A stretch of 64,000 nt of DNA, from positions 2,914,001-2,978,000 of the forward strand of contig JACCLO010000003.1 of the NCBI GenBank assembly GCA_029448655.1, read 5' to 3'. A program made the translations under genes and the position numbers. The notes beneath the pieces were generated by a model. The model saw nothing but the letters and a program-made list of their open reading frames with translations, was not told where the DNA came from and ran no database searches. Shown here piece by piece: positions 1-11,259 of this stretch (position 1 is the stretch's first letter; the number at the start of each line of letters is the position of its first letter). This DNA comes from Wolfiporia cocos. Lineage: Eukaryota; Basidiomycota; Agaricomycetes; Polyporales; Phaeolaceae.

Positions 1-408
1 GCCTCAGCTTGTGTCCAATCAGCTATATCCGCATTGGCGAACGGCCAGAACACCAACACATCCTGCCCTGATGCTAGTGCTTCGTCAAGTTGGGAGCCCA
101 CCAAGTAGTCTGTCACTTTGGCATGAGCAGTCAAATTTACGCTGCTGGAATGTGATGTAGAGGGGCCGCTCTGGGCCTCCCCATTCATCGAGACATCTTC
201 GCCATTAGTTCCCAGTATCCTAGGCAGGCCTACACGAGCGGGTATGTCCTGGCCATAACGCTGTTCAAAATCTCACGCATCTCGACAGGGCGACTCAACT
301 CACGACAGATGGTGTTCGTAGAAGATCGTGCAGCCCCAAGCCCGCACGAACGGTAGTACGACCGGTATCTAGAACTACTATTGAAGAGTCGCGAAATGAG
401 TGACTCAT
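1..408 (-). CDS. Actin-related protein, Arp9-like (5' part, truncated by window edge)
   Basis: The minus strand opens at 408 with an N-terminus containing VVLDTGRTTVRAGLG, the phosphate-binding first strand of the actin fold (compare the DNG/DTG loop of actins). Exon 1 is 304-408; a short intron (261-303, GT..AG) follows, and exon 2 reads leftward through IPARVGLPR and DYLVGSQLDEALASG to FANADIADWTQAEA at the window edge. The IPARVGL and DWTQAEA segments suit fungal Arp9-type proteins of SWI/SNF and RSC chromatin remodellers, where the protein is nuclear and need not hydrolyse ATP. The actin fold is clear; the Arp9 assignment rests on remembered family motifs and is less certain. It is transcribed away from ERG7, so 409-1085 is a shared divergent upstream region. 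Confidence 0.75.
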
Positions 409-1085
409 ATTGTTGCAGACTTGTGAGGGGAGTCGGAGCGTAAACGCGTGTCGGAGAGATTACCAGTCGAGGAGGAGCTGAGTAGATGTGACTTCGGAGG
501 ACAACAATGAGTCAACGGAGTGAGACCTTTTTGTCGCAACAATTCGTGGTTGTGAAGGTTAGCGACGACGCCCTGAGGGGGAATATGTGCCGTCCAGTAA
601 TGGCTGCAGGAAGAGAATGGCTGCAGGAAGAGAATGGCTGCAGGAAGAGAACGCGTCCAGTTAGACGCTCACGACGCGTCGCATCAGCATCAGCGCGCGT
701 TGTTGCTCGCGTTCTGCCCGCTGGGAACACGCTTATAATGACAACTCGATCACTGTTCTGAGCTACGTGCAGCGAAACGGCGCACTCGAGGCTACCAACG
801 CTGATTGTCGACGCACGAGAGAACCGCTGAGAGCCGGTGCCCCTGGGCCTTCCAGGCTTTCGCACCGTCTCAATCTGGTTTCCAACCGATTCGCGTCCTA
901 ACCTGCTACGCACAATTTGGATTGGGGTCAAGGCTCGCAATTGAGGAGGCCGTACGACGGCATATACTCGAGCGCAGCGAGTGCGGGGTTTGTTCGCCTG
1001 CCGATTCATCGTACCACTTCGCATGTGAAATCCATTTGTGTGTCCTCGTCCCTTTTGCTACGTTGATTCTGAGTGCAGGTCTACC
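409..1085. promoter_or_regulatory. Divergent intergenic region between ARP gene and ERG7
   Basis: This 677-bp stretch separates two divergently transcribed genes and must hold both promoters. I see no convincing gene in it. Short open frames exist on both strands, but none shows a recognisable domain. It contains the 17-bp tandem repeat listed separately. No clear TATA box was found close to either start. Confidence 0.5.
601..651. repeat. 17-bp perfect tandem repeat, three copies
   Basis: The unit TGGCTGCAGGAAGAGAA occurs three times head to tail without a mismatch (601-617, 618-634, 635-651). It lies in the upstream region of lanosterol synthase. A perfect short array like this changes copy number easily, so it could serve as a strain marker. 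No function is visible. Confidence 0.9.
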
Positions 1086-3684
1086 ATGTCCTACGCCTCG
1101 CTCGACATCCCCACATCCGGTGAAACGTCGTTCACCGACTACTCTCGGTGGCGTCTGCGCTCGTCCGAGGACGGTCGCCACACATGGCACTACCTCAAGA
1201 CCGACGAAGAGTGTCAAGCCTGGCCTCAGACGAATCTCGATAAGTACTGGCTTGGTATCCCGCTGAACCTTCCCGCGTTGCCACCTCCAAAGAATGCGCT
1301 CGACGCTGCGCGCAACGGATATAAGTTCTACAAGCATCTGCAGGACGCGGATGGACACTGGCCGGGAGAGTATGGCGGCCCTATGTTCCTGATGCCGGGA
1401 CTAGTCATAGGTTCCTACGTGACGGGAATGGGCTTCACTCATGAGGAGAAGCTGGAAATGATTCGGTACCTTTTAAATCGCGCACATCCAGATGACGGAG
1501 GTTGGGGGCTGTGAGGTCCTATTCGTCTCTTCTCCTTTGACGTGCTGATACACCGCAGGCACATCGAAGGCCATTCGACTGTCTTTGGAACTGCGCTGAA
1601 CTATGTCGTGATGCGCATCTTGGGCGTGTCAGCGGAGCATCCTGCGCTCGTGAAGGCAAGAGCTACGCTTCACAAACTCGGTGGTGCGACAGGCGTCCCA
1701 TCCTGGGGCAAGTTTTGGCTTTCAATCCTTAATGTATACGACTGGGAAGGGAACAACCCCATTCCTCCGGAGCTCTGGTAGGTGATAGCGCGTCTGACGA
1801 GGGAGGTGCACGCTCATGGCACTCACAGGGTCTTCCCGGATGTTCTTCCAATCCATCCACACCGATGGTGGATTCACACTCGGACCGTTTATATACCCAT
1901 GGCATACCTGTACGGTATGCGCTACAAAATGGAGGAGAACGACCTTATTCTCGCTCTGCGCCAGGCATGTGAAACAGCTTCATCGTGAGATTGGTCACCG
2001 CTGAATGATATTGTATAGGAACTGTACACGCAAGACTACTACAGCATCGACTGGCCCGCACAGCGCAACAACATATGTGAAGCAGACCTCTACGTGCCGC
2101 ACACGAAGCTTTTCGACATACTCTACGCGATACTCGGTGTGTATGAGCCTTGTGCGCTGCCCCCTCTCCGTAAGGCTGCGATGGAGAAGTGCTACCGGCT
2201 CGTCGTGCAAGAGGATGAGAATACTGGCTACCAGACGCTTGGTCCTGTCTCGAAGATGATGAACCTCATCGTGCGTGCGCATGTCGACGGGCGTGAGAGC
2301 GAGGCCTACCGCCTACACGCAGACAAGCGCGCCGACTTCATGTGGGTCGGACCCGAGGGCATGCGCATGTGCGGCACGAACGGTAGCCAATTATGGGACA
2401 TCGCGTTCATTACCGAGGCGTTGGTCGAGACGGGGCTCGGGGAGGAGGAGGAGAACCGCGAGAGCCTCATACAGGCGCTGAGGTGGCTGGACCAGTGTCA
2501 GCTACAAAACAACCCAAAGTACTACGAGTCGTCGTATCGACATGCGACAAAGGGCGCGTGGCCGTTCAGTACGAGGACGCAGGGATACACGGTGAGCGAT
2601 ACAACCGGTGAAGGACTGAAGGCGGTGATGTACATTCAAGAACATGTGGAGTAAGTTCATCTAAGATTTGTTATTTACTGACTAACGACTGGTTCAGATA
2701 TGCCCCTAGGCTAGTATCGGAGCGACGACTGTGCGATACTGTCGACCTATTGCTTGATATGCAGAACTACGATGGCGGGTTCGCTAGTTATGAGATCATC
2801 CGTGGCCCCAAGTGGTTGGAATACCTCAATCCCGCCGAGGTCTTTGGTGCGTATTCCATCATTCTGGGCGCGCACGTTCTGGACGATGCGTAGGTGCCAT
2901 CATGATCGAGCACAGCTACCCGGAGTGCACGACCTCTGTCATCACCGCACTCTCCATCTTCCGGAAGACTTATCCAAACTATCGGGCGGCTGATATCCAG
3001 TATGTTATTTTCGGTCTCTGTGATAGATCTTCAATTGATATTCCCCGCTGTAGACACGTCATCGACCGTGCCGTGGACTTCCTCCACAAGTCCCAGAGTC
3101 CTGAAGGGGGCTGGGTAGGCTCATGGGGGATTTGCTTCACATATGCTGCTCAGTTCGCATGCGAAAGTCTCGCCCTCGTCGGTGAGACATACTCGACGAG
3201 TACATATGCCAGGAAGGCATGTGAGTTCCTACTCAAACACCAAAGAGCCGATGGTGGCTGGGGTGAGAGCTACAAGGTGAGTAGCTTCACAAACATCTAT
3301 CACGTCTACGCTGACCATCTTGTACTCAGACGTGCGAGACTAGTATTTGGGTTGAACACGAGAACACGCAGGTTGTGCAGACGTGCTGGGCCACAATGGC
3401 GCTGATCTACGCGCAGTATCCTAAGCCGGAGCCGATTGAGCGTGCGGTTAGACTAGTGATGTCACGTCAAAATTCGGTACGCTGCTTGCTCCTCCATTCT
3501 CATTGCACGCTGTTTGACTATCTGCGCCACGTAGGACGGATCGTGGAACCAAGAAGCAATGGAGGGTATTTTCAACAAAAGCGTGACGATTGCGTATCCA
3601 AACTTCAAGTTCTCGTTCACAATCTGGATGCTTGGGCGTGCGCATCTGTACCTGGAGGAGTTGAGGGCCCGTAAAAGTCCTTAA
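1086..3684 (+). CDS. ERG7: Lanosterol synthase (2,3-oxidosqualene cyclase)
   Basis: Cyclises 2,3-oxidosqualene to lanosterol, the first ring-forming step of ergosterol synthesis, on ER or lipid-droplet membranes. Nine exons (1086-1510, 1559-1777, 1829-1964, 2019-2650, 2698-2846, 2894-2999, 3054-3276, 3330-3476, 3535-3684) join in frame to 728 aa, close to the usual 720-740. QW repeats are visible ([10 protein letters not shown] near residue 95, [29 protein letters not shown]). The catalytic acid sits in [11 protein letters not shown] with Asp at about residue 454, matching Asp455 of the human and Asp456 of the yeast enzyme; the common DCTAE motif reads DTTGE here. Intron 3 starts with GC (cag|GCATGT). 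The start ATG gives a typical N-terminus. No P450 or transferase neighbours suggest a dedicated triterpene cluster. Confidence 0.96.
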
Positions 3685-4058
3685 GGCCAACTTCTTAGGG
3701 GCTATTGGACCTCCTGGGTTACAAATATGTCGCGTCACGTAATTCTTGTAGTCCTGTAATCTCGGCCGGGCAGCGATTCATCGGGATGGTCTTAACATGG
3801 GCCAGAAGGACCACAAATCATCAATACTATGTCGAGTTTGGATACAGACAACACGTTTATGCAGGTGATATGTCGAGCAGCCATGCAGTATTGCGATGGG
3901 CGAAAGGATGGTTACTGTAGGTATTGAGGATGGTACGAAAGCAGGACAACTACTGCGAAAGCGCGATGCAATGCGACTACAACCAGAAAAAAAATCGGAA
4001 CAAAAATGCTATATGGCACCGTGGGATGAAATGTTTATGGATCCGTCAATCGTGCGCA
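3685..4058. other. Intergenic, downstream of ERG7
   Basis: Presumed 3' UTR and terminator region of lanosterol synthase. An A-rich run lies near 3987-3996. Nothing else is recognisable. Confidence 0.4.
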
Positions 4059-4607
4059 TCAGGCGTCGCTGTCGGCAGAGTCTTCTGGCCACTCGCCCGA
4101 CCCGTTAACCAATCCAGCCTCCTCTAATGCGGCGAACTTGATGGCAAACGCCGGGTACCCGGAGCTTCTGGGCGGTATATTCTCTGGTGCTGATGGGTAT
4201 ACAGGGGGTGCTGGACGAGCGAGTTGTGGCGACCACTTGCGGTGTAAATTGTCGGATGAAATGCAAGCTAATTCCGGTATGTCCCCAAATGCTTGGGAGC
4301 TCTCTGTATCATCTGTGCCATTTGTGCGGTCTAGACCCACTCCAACGACGAGTTTCGGAGCCAGAAAAAGTGACACATCGGGCTCCACCCGCGGCCTCTT
4401 ATAGCACAGCGGATATGACTCGGAGACGAGTTTTGGGGTTGGTATTATATGTCGCGGGAGGTCTCTCTTGGGTGCTTCTGCTTTTGCTCGGAATGGGTGG
4501 CGTGTGGGTTTTAATCTGCCGGCTGAACATGACAGCTCTTCATTGAGTAATTCTGCATGCGAATCATGGACGTGCACGAGCAGCTGCTGATGCGGCCGTC
4601 CGAACAC
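4059..4607 (-). CDS. Hypothetical ORF, possible 3' remnant of a gene
   Basis: An uninterrupted 182-codon minus-strand frame ends with an acidic tail (GEWPEDSADSDA). I recognise no domain. The last 100 residues are moderately protein-like (Pro, Ser and Glu rich, with SSGYPAFAIKFAALEEAG near the C-terminus); the first 60 look less so, and an intron or a truncated N-terminus is possible. It lies exactly where host DNA gives way to the transposon block, so it may be the surviving 3' end of a gene cut by insertions. It could equally be a chance ORF. Confidence 0.3.
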   Translation of the reverse strand: MFGRPHQQLLVHVHDSHAELLNEELSCSAGRLKPTRHPFRAKAEAPKRDLPRHIIPTPKLVSESYPLCYKRPRVEPDVSLFLAPKLVVGVGLDRTNGTDDTESSQAFGDIPELACISSDNLHRKWSPQLARPAPPVYPSAPENIPPRSSGYPAFAIKFAALEEAGLVNGSGEWPEDSADSDA

Positions 4608-5574
4608 TTCCGAGCATCCTGTAGGATCAAATTAGCCACTGATACCGTCATGCACTGGTACATTCATTTTAAATAATGCTGCACCGTCGGCAACACAAGC
4701 CGATTTGTCACAATATCAGCCTGATACCCATTATCAGGCCATCAGAAGCACACATGGACCAATTCTGATTGAGATGATGATGTGTACCATCAGGCAAAGA
4801 AGGGCAAAATAGTCCCTCACTGACCATCAACTACACTAAGACATACCTTCAATAGGGCATGGTATGGGCACCTTGGCCAGATGATTCAACTTGATGTGTT
4901 TCTGCAGGTCATATAATGTTGCTTGAGGCTGGCTTGCACAACGTGGCAGAGCACAATCATATTCAACCTATGTTCTGTGAGCTGTGGGAGAATAAGAACA
5001 TGACATCAATCACCAACCTGTGTGTCTTGCTCCAAGTCTAGAGTGTGGCCATGCATATGCTAGAGTACTGTTAATGAACACAATGCTGCAGAGCGTGGAG
5101 CACTGGGGACACAGCCCTCAACAAGAAGATGATGTGATGAGACAAACATCAATGCATGCAACAGGTTGGATGTGCAGCTAATCCATCAAGCAATTATATA
5201 TTCCAGAGGAAACAAGCATACCTCCTGAAGTGCTTTCCAGCAGTTTAGTTGAGCATTGCATCCACTCCATTCACAGGCCAATGAGGGAGAGATGAGGACT
5301 TCTTTTGCAGCATCAACAACATTTGCTGATGACAGAGTATTGATCATGGGTTTTTAGTGTGTGAACTAAAGCAGCAGCTATAGAGTGGAACAAGATCAGA
5401 ATGACATACAGCAATGCATGTATTGGTGAGAACCAAGATGTGCATAAAGCTGCACAAACAAAGGCCAACAAAGGCATCATGTCACATGATCATATAACAA
5501 ATATGTGCAATGGTGATACACCAGCAGGGCACCTGACTGCCAACAACAAATGAAACCCCTGATGTCCAATAGGA
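4608..5574. other. CpG-poor, gene-free DNA at left edge of repeat block
   Basis: No coding frame of note and no terminal repeats were found here. The sequence is rich in TG and CA and nearly free of CG dinucleotides beyond about 4700, like the other old segments of the repeat block. It is probably decayed transposon sequence of unknown type. Confidence 0.4.
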
Positions 5575-5580
5575 CAGAAA

Positions 5581-5986
5581 TGTCACAGTTTGCCCTTAGG
5601 AATCAACCTCATGTGACCAATCATGACCCCTACCCCTAACTCAAAAGGAAGAAAGAGATAACGGGGCTCACTGATGGTGGTAGTGGCTTGGAGAGGCTTG
5701 AAGGTGCAAGTGAAAGAGAGATAAGACTTAGGAGCTAAGGCTCTACTAAGGGTTACTAGTAGACAGAGAAGGACAAAGCTGAAGTCCAAGGGCAACTAGC
5801 TTTGTCTTATATACATGTGGACTGCAGGTGCTAACTACATATCATATGTCTACCCTAAAGTCCCATGGTCTGTGCACAGTCATGACAATCACATGCTGAT
5901 GTCTTTGCACTGAGTCATACCTGCTGACATGTTTGATGTCATATTCCTACTATGGGCCCAGGACCGGCCTGTTGGCCTAGATGTCA
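5581..5986 (-). mobile_element. Solo LTR, minus orientation
   Basis: Starts TGTCACAG and ends GATGTCA. The internal block CTTATATACATG (about 5805) is the reverse complement of the TATA region CATGTATATAAG seen in plus-oriented LTRs nearby, and CCCTAAAG follows as in the relatives. CAGAA occurs at 5575-5579 and again at 5987-5991 as a candidate 5-bp target duplication, but one extra base separates it from the left terminus. The limits are therefore less certain than for the other LTRs. Confidence 0.5.
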
Positions 5987-6199
5987 CAGAATGCCCTGCG
6001 TCTCCTTTGCTGGCACGTGCAGGGACTAACCAGTGGTTAAGGGTAGTCACAAACCCGGTCACTGTAGTTACATGTAGCATAACATAGTCATCAGTGTTTA
6101 CCTTAATGCCTAGGGCTGGGGTGCATGGACTCACACTTTAGGGTAGACATCATTGCATCCTGCTCATGTACATATAGTTAGTGCGACTGAGGCTTACAC

Positions 6200-7413
6200 T
6201 GTCACAGAACAACCTGGAGGGGCTCTCCAACATCCCTCAACTGGATTGCAAAGGTGCTGCTGTGTGCGTGGCTAACTCCTTGCACCAGGTTACCTCCACA
6301 TCTGCTCCCTAGATACCATACAGACCACCTGACCTAGTAGAGTAGCGCCTTAGGGTGGCGTGCACTACCGCTCACTCATATCATGGTCACCCCTTTGTCA
6401 CAAGATTTTCCTAGTATCAATACTATTTTTCCCATATTTCTACGAATTTATCTACGGTTTATACCTATAACACTGGCTTAACTGGTTGGTAACGGTTTAT
6501 AACAATTCGTTACATACAAACCAAATGATGGCCGTCTTATCTCCCATAACGACGGTATCTAATCTACGGAAGTTCCCATAAAGTCACATGTCTATTCTTG
6601 TAGCCAATCGGACGTTTTGTCCGTATAACGTCATACACATTAGCTCAGCGGACCGGCGTTTGGTCACGCCTTCAACTGACTAACGATTGCGCACTATTCG
6701 CCATTCGCGCGGCCTACGCTGCATACCTATATCCCGGTATTGATCGGTATATGTATTTACTTGTAATTACTAAGTACTTAGGTATCCGAGGACTCGTCTG
6801 TACGGATTGGGATAATTAGCTTAGGTAATAAGACTGTTAGGGGTCTTATATAACATGTATATATACTACGATATCTGAGTGTTAACACCTCAGATTCTAT
6901 TCATTGCATCTGCACTTTGAGTTAATAACTCATCACGCCCTGCTCTACTTGTTTATAAGTTCTTGTCTACTCGACAACCTCAAAGCTACCGCCTAACCAG
7001 CAACCCTCAAACGCTTATATTCATAAGTGAGTAGTCTTGTGTCACCCTTGTTACATAGTTATGTTACTTCATGGTCACCCATAGTTATGTCTTGTTGTAT
7101 GCACAGACTGGTACTTTAGGGCAAGCCACTAGTGTAGATACTACATGTATATAAGTAGGCAGTAGATGGGGCTTACTTCCCATCTTTAGGATTTTTGGCA
7201 ATAGGGCTTAGGCCCCTCTCTTACTCTTGTCTGTGTGCGCCTGCATCGTCCAACCCTTTATCCTCTCATCTGACTTGACTGGGCATTACCTCGGCTTATA
7301 AGGTCAAGCCTGCATACCTGAAGGCTCAGCACTGGTGCACTGCTCTAGCTGGATGTTTGGACATATAGGGCCCCTGGCTGCACCGGTCTCACAGCCTTAG
7401 TAAGTCTGTGTCA
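6200..7413 (+). mobile_element. Solo LTR (type A), TSD TACAC, interrupted by a nested LTR
   Basis: Begins TGTCACAGAACAACC and ends AAGTCTGTGTCA, flanked on both sides by TACAC (6195-6199 and 7414-7418). The promoter block CATGTATATAAGTAGG lies near 7145, followed by TTTTTGGCAATAGGGCTTAGG, which recurs in the LTR at 8370. A second LTR (6396-7044) has inserted into its U3 part. Without that insert and its duplication the element is about 560 bp, close to the solo LTR at 11950. No internal region remains, so it arose by LTR-LTR recombination. Confidence 0.85.
6396..7044 (+). mobile_element. Solo LTR (type B), TSD CCCTT, nested in the type A LTR
   Basis: Runs from TGTCACAAGATTTTCC to CTTGTGTCA with CCCTT directly repeated at 6391-6395 and 7045-7049. 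It carries a TATA region near 6850 (ACATGTATATATAC). Its first 100 bp share the pattern TTTTTCC-TATTTCTACG-AATTTATC with the LTRs at 7617 and 16996, which defines a family distinct from type A. It keeps many CpG sites, so it is younger than its surroundings. Confidence 0.85.
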
Positions 7414-7616
7414 TACACCTCAGTCTTACTATTCTAGACTTTGGGGCATGCCCCCCTTACTCGGTATTCCCTGTGTGCTGGCTTGCTGCCTCAAACGTTT
7501 GCTTCACTGAGAGTCAGCACCACATCCATTAGGATTCCTGGCAGGCCGGTTGCACAGTACCTTGTACTGTGTCACTAGACTATATCAAACCCTAGTCTTC
7601 TACAAACCTTAGGTTC

Positions 7617-7730
7617 TGTCACAGATCTGGAACATTACATAGTTCTTCCATATTTTTACACATTTTCCCAGGATTTCTGCAATTACCTGAGGGTTATCTG
7701 TTACTTAACCAGACCTGCCAATATGCTAAA
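7617..7730 (+). repeat. Type B LTR fragment (5' end)
   Basis: TGTCACAGATCTGG followed by TTCTTCCATATTTTTACAC and GGATTTCTGCAATTACC matches the beginning of the type B LTRs at 6396 and 16996, in diverged form. I could not find a matching 3' end or a target duplication. The right limit is approximate. Confidence 0.45.
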
Positions 7731-8369
7731 AGGTTTATCCACCACTTACCAGTGACTAGCTAATTAACATGGTCACCTGGTTACTTGACCAGTGCTTACA
7801 TGCTAGTCATCACATATGACTATGGTTCTAGACTTAGACCCACATCATACACTATGTCATTAGTCCAGACCATTGAGAGATGTCTAGACTATGATATCAT
7901 GGGTCATGCCTACTTACTAATTCCCAATACCAGGGATTGTCATAATGCTTACACCCCTTACTCAGCATTGGACCCACAGGTCCTAACACACTTCTTACTG
8001 GCCTGGCCATTACCAGTGGGCATGACACTACACGGGCAGGTCACTTTTTGGACCACGGGTGGAGTTGTAATGAGTCCACCCACACCTGGTAGAAATTGGC
8101 CCAAACAGTTAAAGTGATGGGCCAGCCCCAGGCCATATGAGCCAGAAATGGCCCCTGTACCACAGCTATGATACATGCCCTGAGGCTATCTGCTCATGGA
8201 TGGCCTGGGGTCCTTAATACATCTCATGTAAATCACATCTCCTCCCATTCCACAACGTGCACATTTGTATGGCGGCAGCAAATATATCTGATTGTGCTGA
8301 TGTAATATGAAAATGATGTGAACTATATTTTATCTGGCCGTGGGACCAGGGCTGAGTGTCGGGCAGACC

Positions 8370-8876
8370 TGTCACAGAACTTACCAATTCTCACAGGTAC
8401 ACTTTACGAAGCAGAACCACATCTCTACGTCCCCTGTCCCTTTAGCCATAGTCTAGCACCTCAACCAGTCACATGCACCCCCGGGTAGGCGCGCGTTTTA
8501 GTTACTCGCATCACAGTCACGGTCCAATACTTAGTTACATACATCGTCACTATGTAGTAGGTAATCACATGGTCTCTTAGTTACTGCGCTTGGGCCAGTA
8601 CTTTAGGGCGGCCATTACCGGTCACTACGACATGTATAAAGTATGGCAGATGAGGACTTACATCCTCATCCTTAAGATTTTTGGCAATAGGGCTTAGGCC
8701 CTTTTCCTCTTCCTCTGCATGTGCTGGTCTGCCGTCCGACTCTCTCTTCCTCTCTGCTTGCTAGACTGGGGGCTCTGAGCGACCTTCTAGCAGCACCTTA
8801 GCCTCAGCAGTAGTGGCAACTTAGGAGGTAGGTTGTTCCCAGCTGGGCCAGTCACACAGACAAGTAGGTCTGTGTC
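8370..8876 (+). mobile_element. Solo LTR (type A), decayed ends
   Basis: Starts TGTCACAGAACTTACC and ends near GGTCTGTGTCC. Inside are the type A landmarks: CTTTAGGGCGGCCATTACC, the TATA block CATGTATAAAGTATGG near 8630 and ATTTTTGGCAATAGGGCTTAGG near 8675. No convincing target duplication flanks it, so one end may be mutated or recombined. Confidence 0.6.
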
Positions 8877-9280
8877 CAGTAGATCTGCTAACTCACCCTG
8901 CATGCCAGGAGTGGAGACCGTCGACATGCACATTGCTGCTCACAGGAGTTAATGGCCTCAATTGACTTCCCAAACTGCTCGTGGTCAAATGTACGCATTC
9001 TTCTACATATCTGGGCAAAATACTGTTACAGCTGTGATCAACATGTAAAGATACTACTCACTTTTCCCAACCATTGCTGGCAAGATTTGCCTCGTCTTTG
9101 TTATGAACCATGAGTCTACATGATCCTAGAAGGACATCACTGGATATAACGGCCATGAAGATACAAACGTGCTACGAGATGAGGTTGAGATAGACCCATG
9201 TCAACTAATCCTAGCTAAGCAAGTAGCTCAGTAATGCTTGGGGAACATACCTGAACAGCTGCATGCAGGTCCTGCTGCTG
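8877..9280. other. Unassigned repeat-block DNA
   Basis: No gene, terminal repeat or known element seen. The sequence is low in CpG. Confidence 0.3.
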
Positions 9281-9345
9281 TTGCGGTTCGAGCCTGAAAT
9301 CCCTGGTTAGTCACTCAACTACGGTTGGCTTGTCAATAGGCTTAG
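9281..9345 (-). repeat. Possible tRNA-derived SINE head (A and B box)
   Basis: On the minus strand GTAGTTGAGTGACTAACC (A-box-like, RNA polymerase III) is followed about 10 nt later by CAGGCTCGAACCGC, which matches the B-box consensus GGTTCGANNCC in reverse-palindromic form. This order and spacing are typical of tRNA-derived SINE promoters. No intact cloverleaf can be drawn, and I did not find a 3' end or a second copy in the window. Confidence 0.3.
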
Positions 9346-11251
9346 ATTCTGCACCAAACATCTAGGGGATAGCTGTGGACTTTGAGCAACTGTTTCGGAG
9401 TAATAGGTTGTGTGAAAATATTGAGAGTGGCAGCTTCAAGAGACAATGCAAAGGGGAATGAAGAGAGGGCTCTGGAGATCAAGGAGAAACATGTCCGCAG
9501 TCATGTCACGTCACATGACCGCACAAATAAAAAGTGAACCCAGGGTCATTCAGATGTTAGCCTGAGGCTATAATCGATCGAAATCGCACAGAGGCGAGCC
9601 TTTGGGCCAAACAGCACTCATAAACACACTTTGGAGCTCAGGCTATCCTGGGCCAGCTCCAACTCCATTTATTTTATGGACTCAGTTCCATTCCTGGTTT
9701 ACCAACCTCAGGCTATCGGAAGGTCTGGCAGTGTACATACAATGGGACTTAGCTCTGTCATGTCTTACAATGCACAGACCCTACAGCTTCAGGGCAGGCC
9801 CTTACTGGCTGCTGCCCTTGCATGTATGTAAGCTTCAACCTGAGGACCTACATCCCTCAGTTCTAAACTTCTTGACTCATAGTTGCAGTGTGATAACCTC
9901 ACCTGCTACCTTTCTTATCTCTCACCAGCAAATCATTAACAACTAAGCTATAAGTGAGTCCCACTAAGAGTTATGTCAGGTTCATTCTGGGTTTGGGGCC
10001 AATTGCCTCTGTGGCTGTGGTGCAGTTGTGTGGCTGCATTATGTGTACCATGTGAAGATTATGTAAGCTGGCATCTTGGCATTCCTTGGTGCTTAGGGTT
10101 GTCATGTGCACCATGTTAGATGCCCAAGGTTTGGACACTTGTGTGGGCACTAAAGGTGTAAAATCATAACAAGGAATGGGGTGTGTCTGATACAAACTGC
10201 ACTTAACTCATCACAAAGTCTTGCAGAGGGGGGAAGCAACCTAGAATAAAGCAGTATAGAAGAGGTGGCCACCTTTATTCAGGTGGTGGACCAAGAAGAA
10301 CACAACTAAGGTTGTTTGTGGAGATCCTGAGGCTGCCATGGTGAATCTCCTTTGTAGGATAGACAAATGTGAGTGGGTGAAAACTGGCAACAAGCCACTC
10401 TGCTCACACCCTACTTATGTACACTACCAGCAGAACTAGATAACCACTGACTTGTCTGCTTGGACCTCTGTGTACTGATTAACCAGCAGAGTGCCTGACT
10501 CCCAACTGCCTAGAGACAGCAAATGTCCAAGGGAACATAAGGCTGGGTGCATCTGGGGAAAGGGCTAGATGAAAAGGCTGGTATTTGACCTCCAGCAATA
10601 TGACCAGTGATATGCCCACTGCAGCTCTGAGCACAGAATGAAGGCCCCAGCCTAGGTGGACAGCACTGGAAGAATTCTGGCTGAGGACATGAAGTTGTGG
10701 GTTACTAAGCACCCAAATGGACAGACATGAGTAGAAGCATCAAAGGAAGCACAGCAGCAATTGTTACAAGGGATGGTGAGAGAAAGTTAACACAGGTAGG
10801 CTTCCATTTGGATCATCAAGAAGACTGATTACCCACCAGGACTGTCAATATGAATGATGTCCTTCTGGAGCCTTCTTCTTCTTCTGATAATCTACTTTGG
10901 ATTGCAAGCAATATCCCTGCACCAGCAACAGTCTCCACATGAAGAAATTTGTGTTATTGCAGTGACAAGTCCTAAACAGATCTCCTTCCACCAGCTCCCT
11001 CAACCCTAACCTGTCCAGCAAATACCTCTCCCCTGACATTACTGCTACTAGTCTGCATCATGTCAAGTACCAAACTCATGGTCATTGACAGGCATGCTCC
11101 AAAGACTTGAGCAGGTACACTAACTTGGCTGGAATGCTTGTTTTTCCACTGTCCTTCATGCAACATGTCACAGGCCAATTTTATTGCCTCAGACACATTC
11201 TAACTCACACCTCACTCACACTAAGCTGGAGTAGCCAACTCCAGCCATGCT
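9346..11251. other. Old, almost CpG-free repeat DNA
   Basis: I read no CG dinucleotide from about 9720 to 11265 although GC content is moderate. Near 9770-9860 there is a faint type A LTR-like segment (GGGCAGGCCCTTACTGGC, GCATGTATGTAAGC), probably an older LTR. No gene is recognisable. Confidence 0.5.
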
Positions 11252-11259
11252 GGAACAAC

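Noticed and set aside
1086..3684. Triterpenoid biosynthetic cluster around the oxidosqualene cyclase
   Set aside because: Neighbours are an actin-related protein and a transposon block; no cytochrome P450, acetyltransferase or oxidoreductase is present. The enzyme is best read as the housekeeping lanosterol synthase.
7414..8369. Region between the type A LTRs at 6200 and 8370 as the interior of one retrotransposon
   Set aside because: The LTR at 6200-7413 has its own exact TSD (TACAC) on both sides, so it is a solo insertion. No primer-binding site or polypurine tract adjoins the gap.
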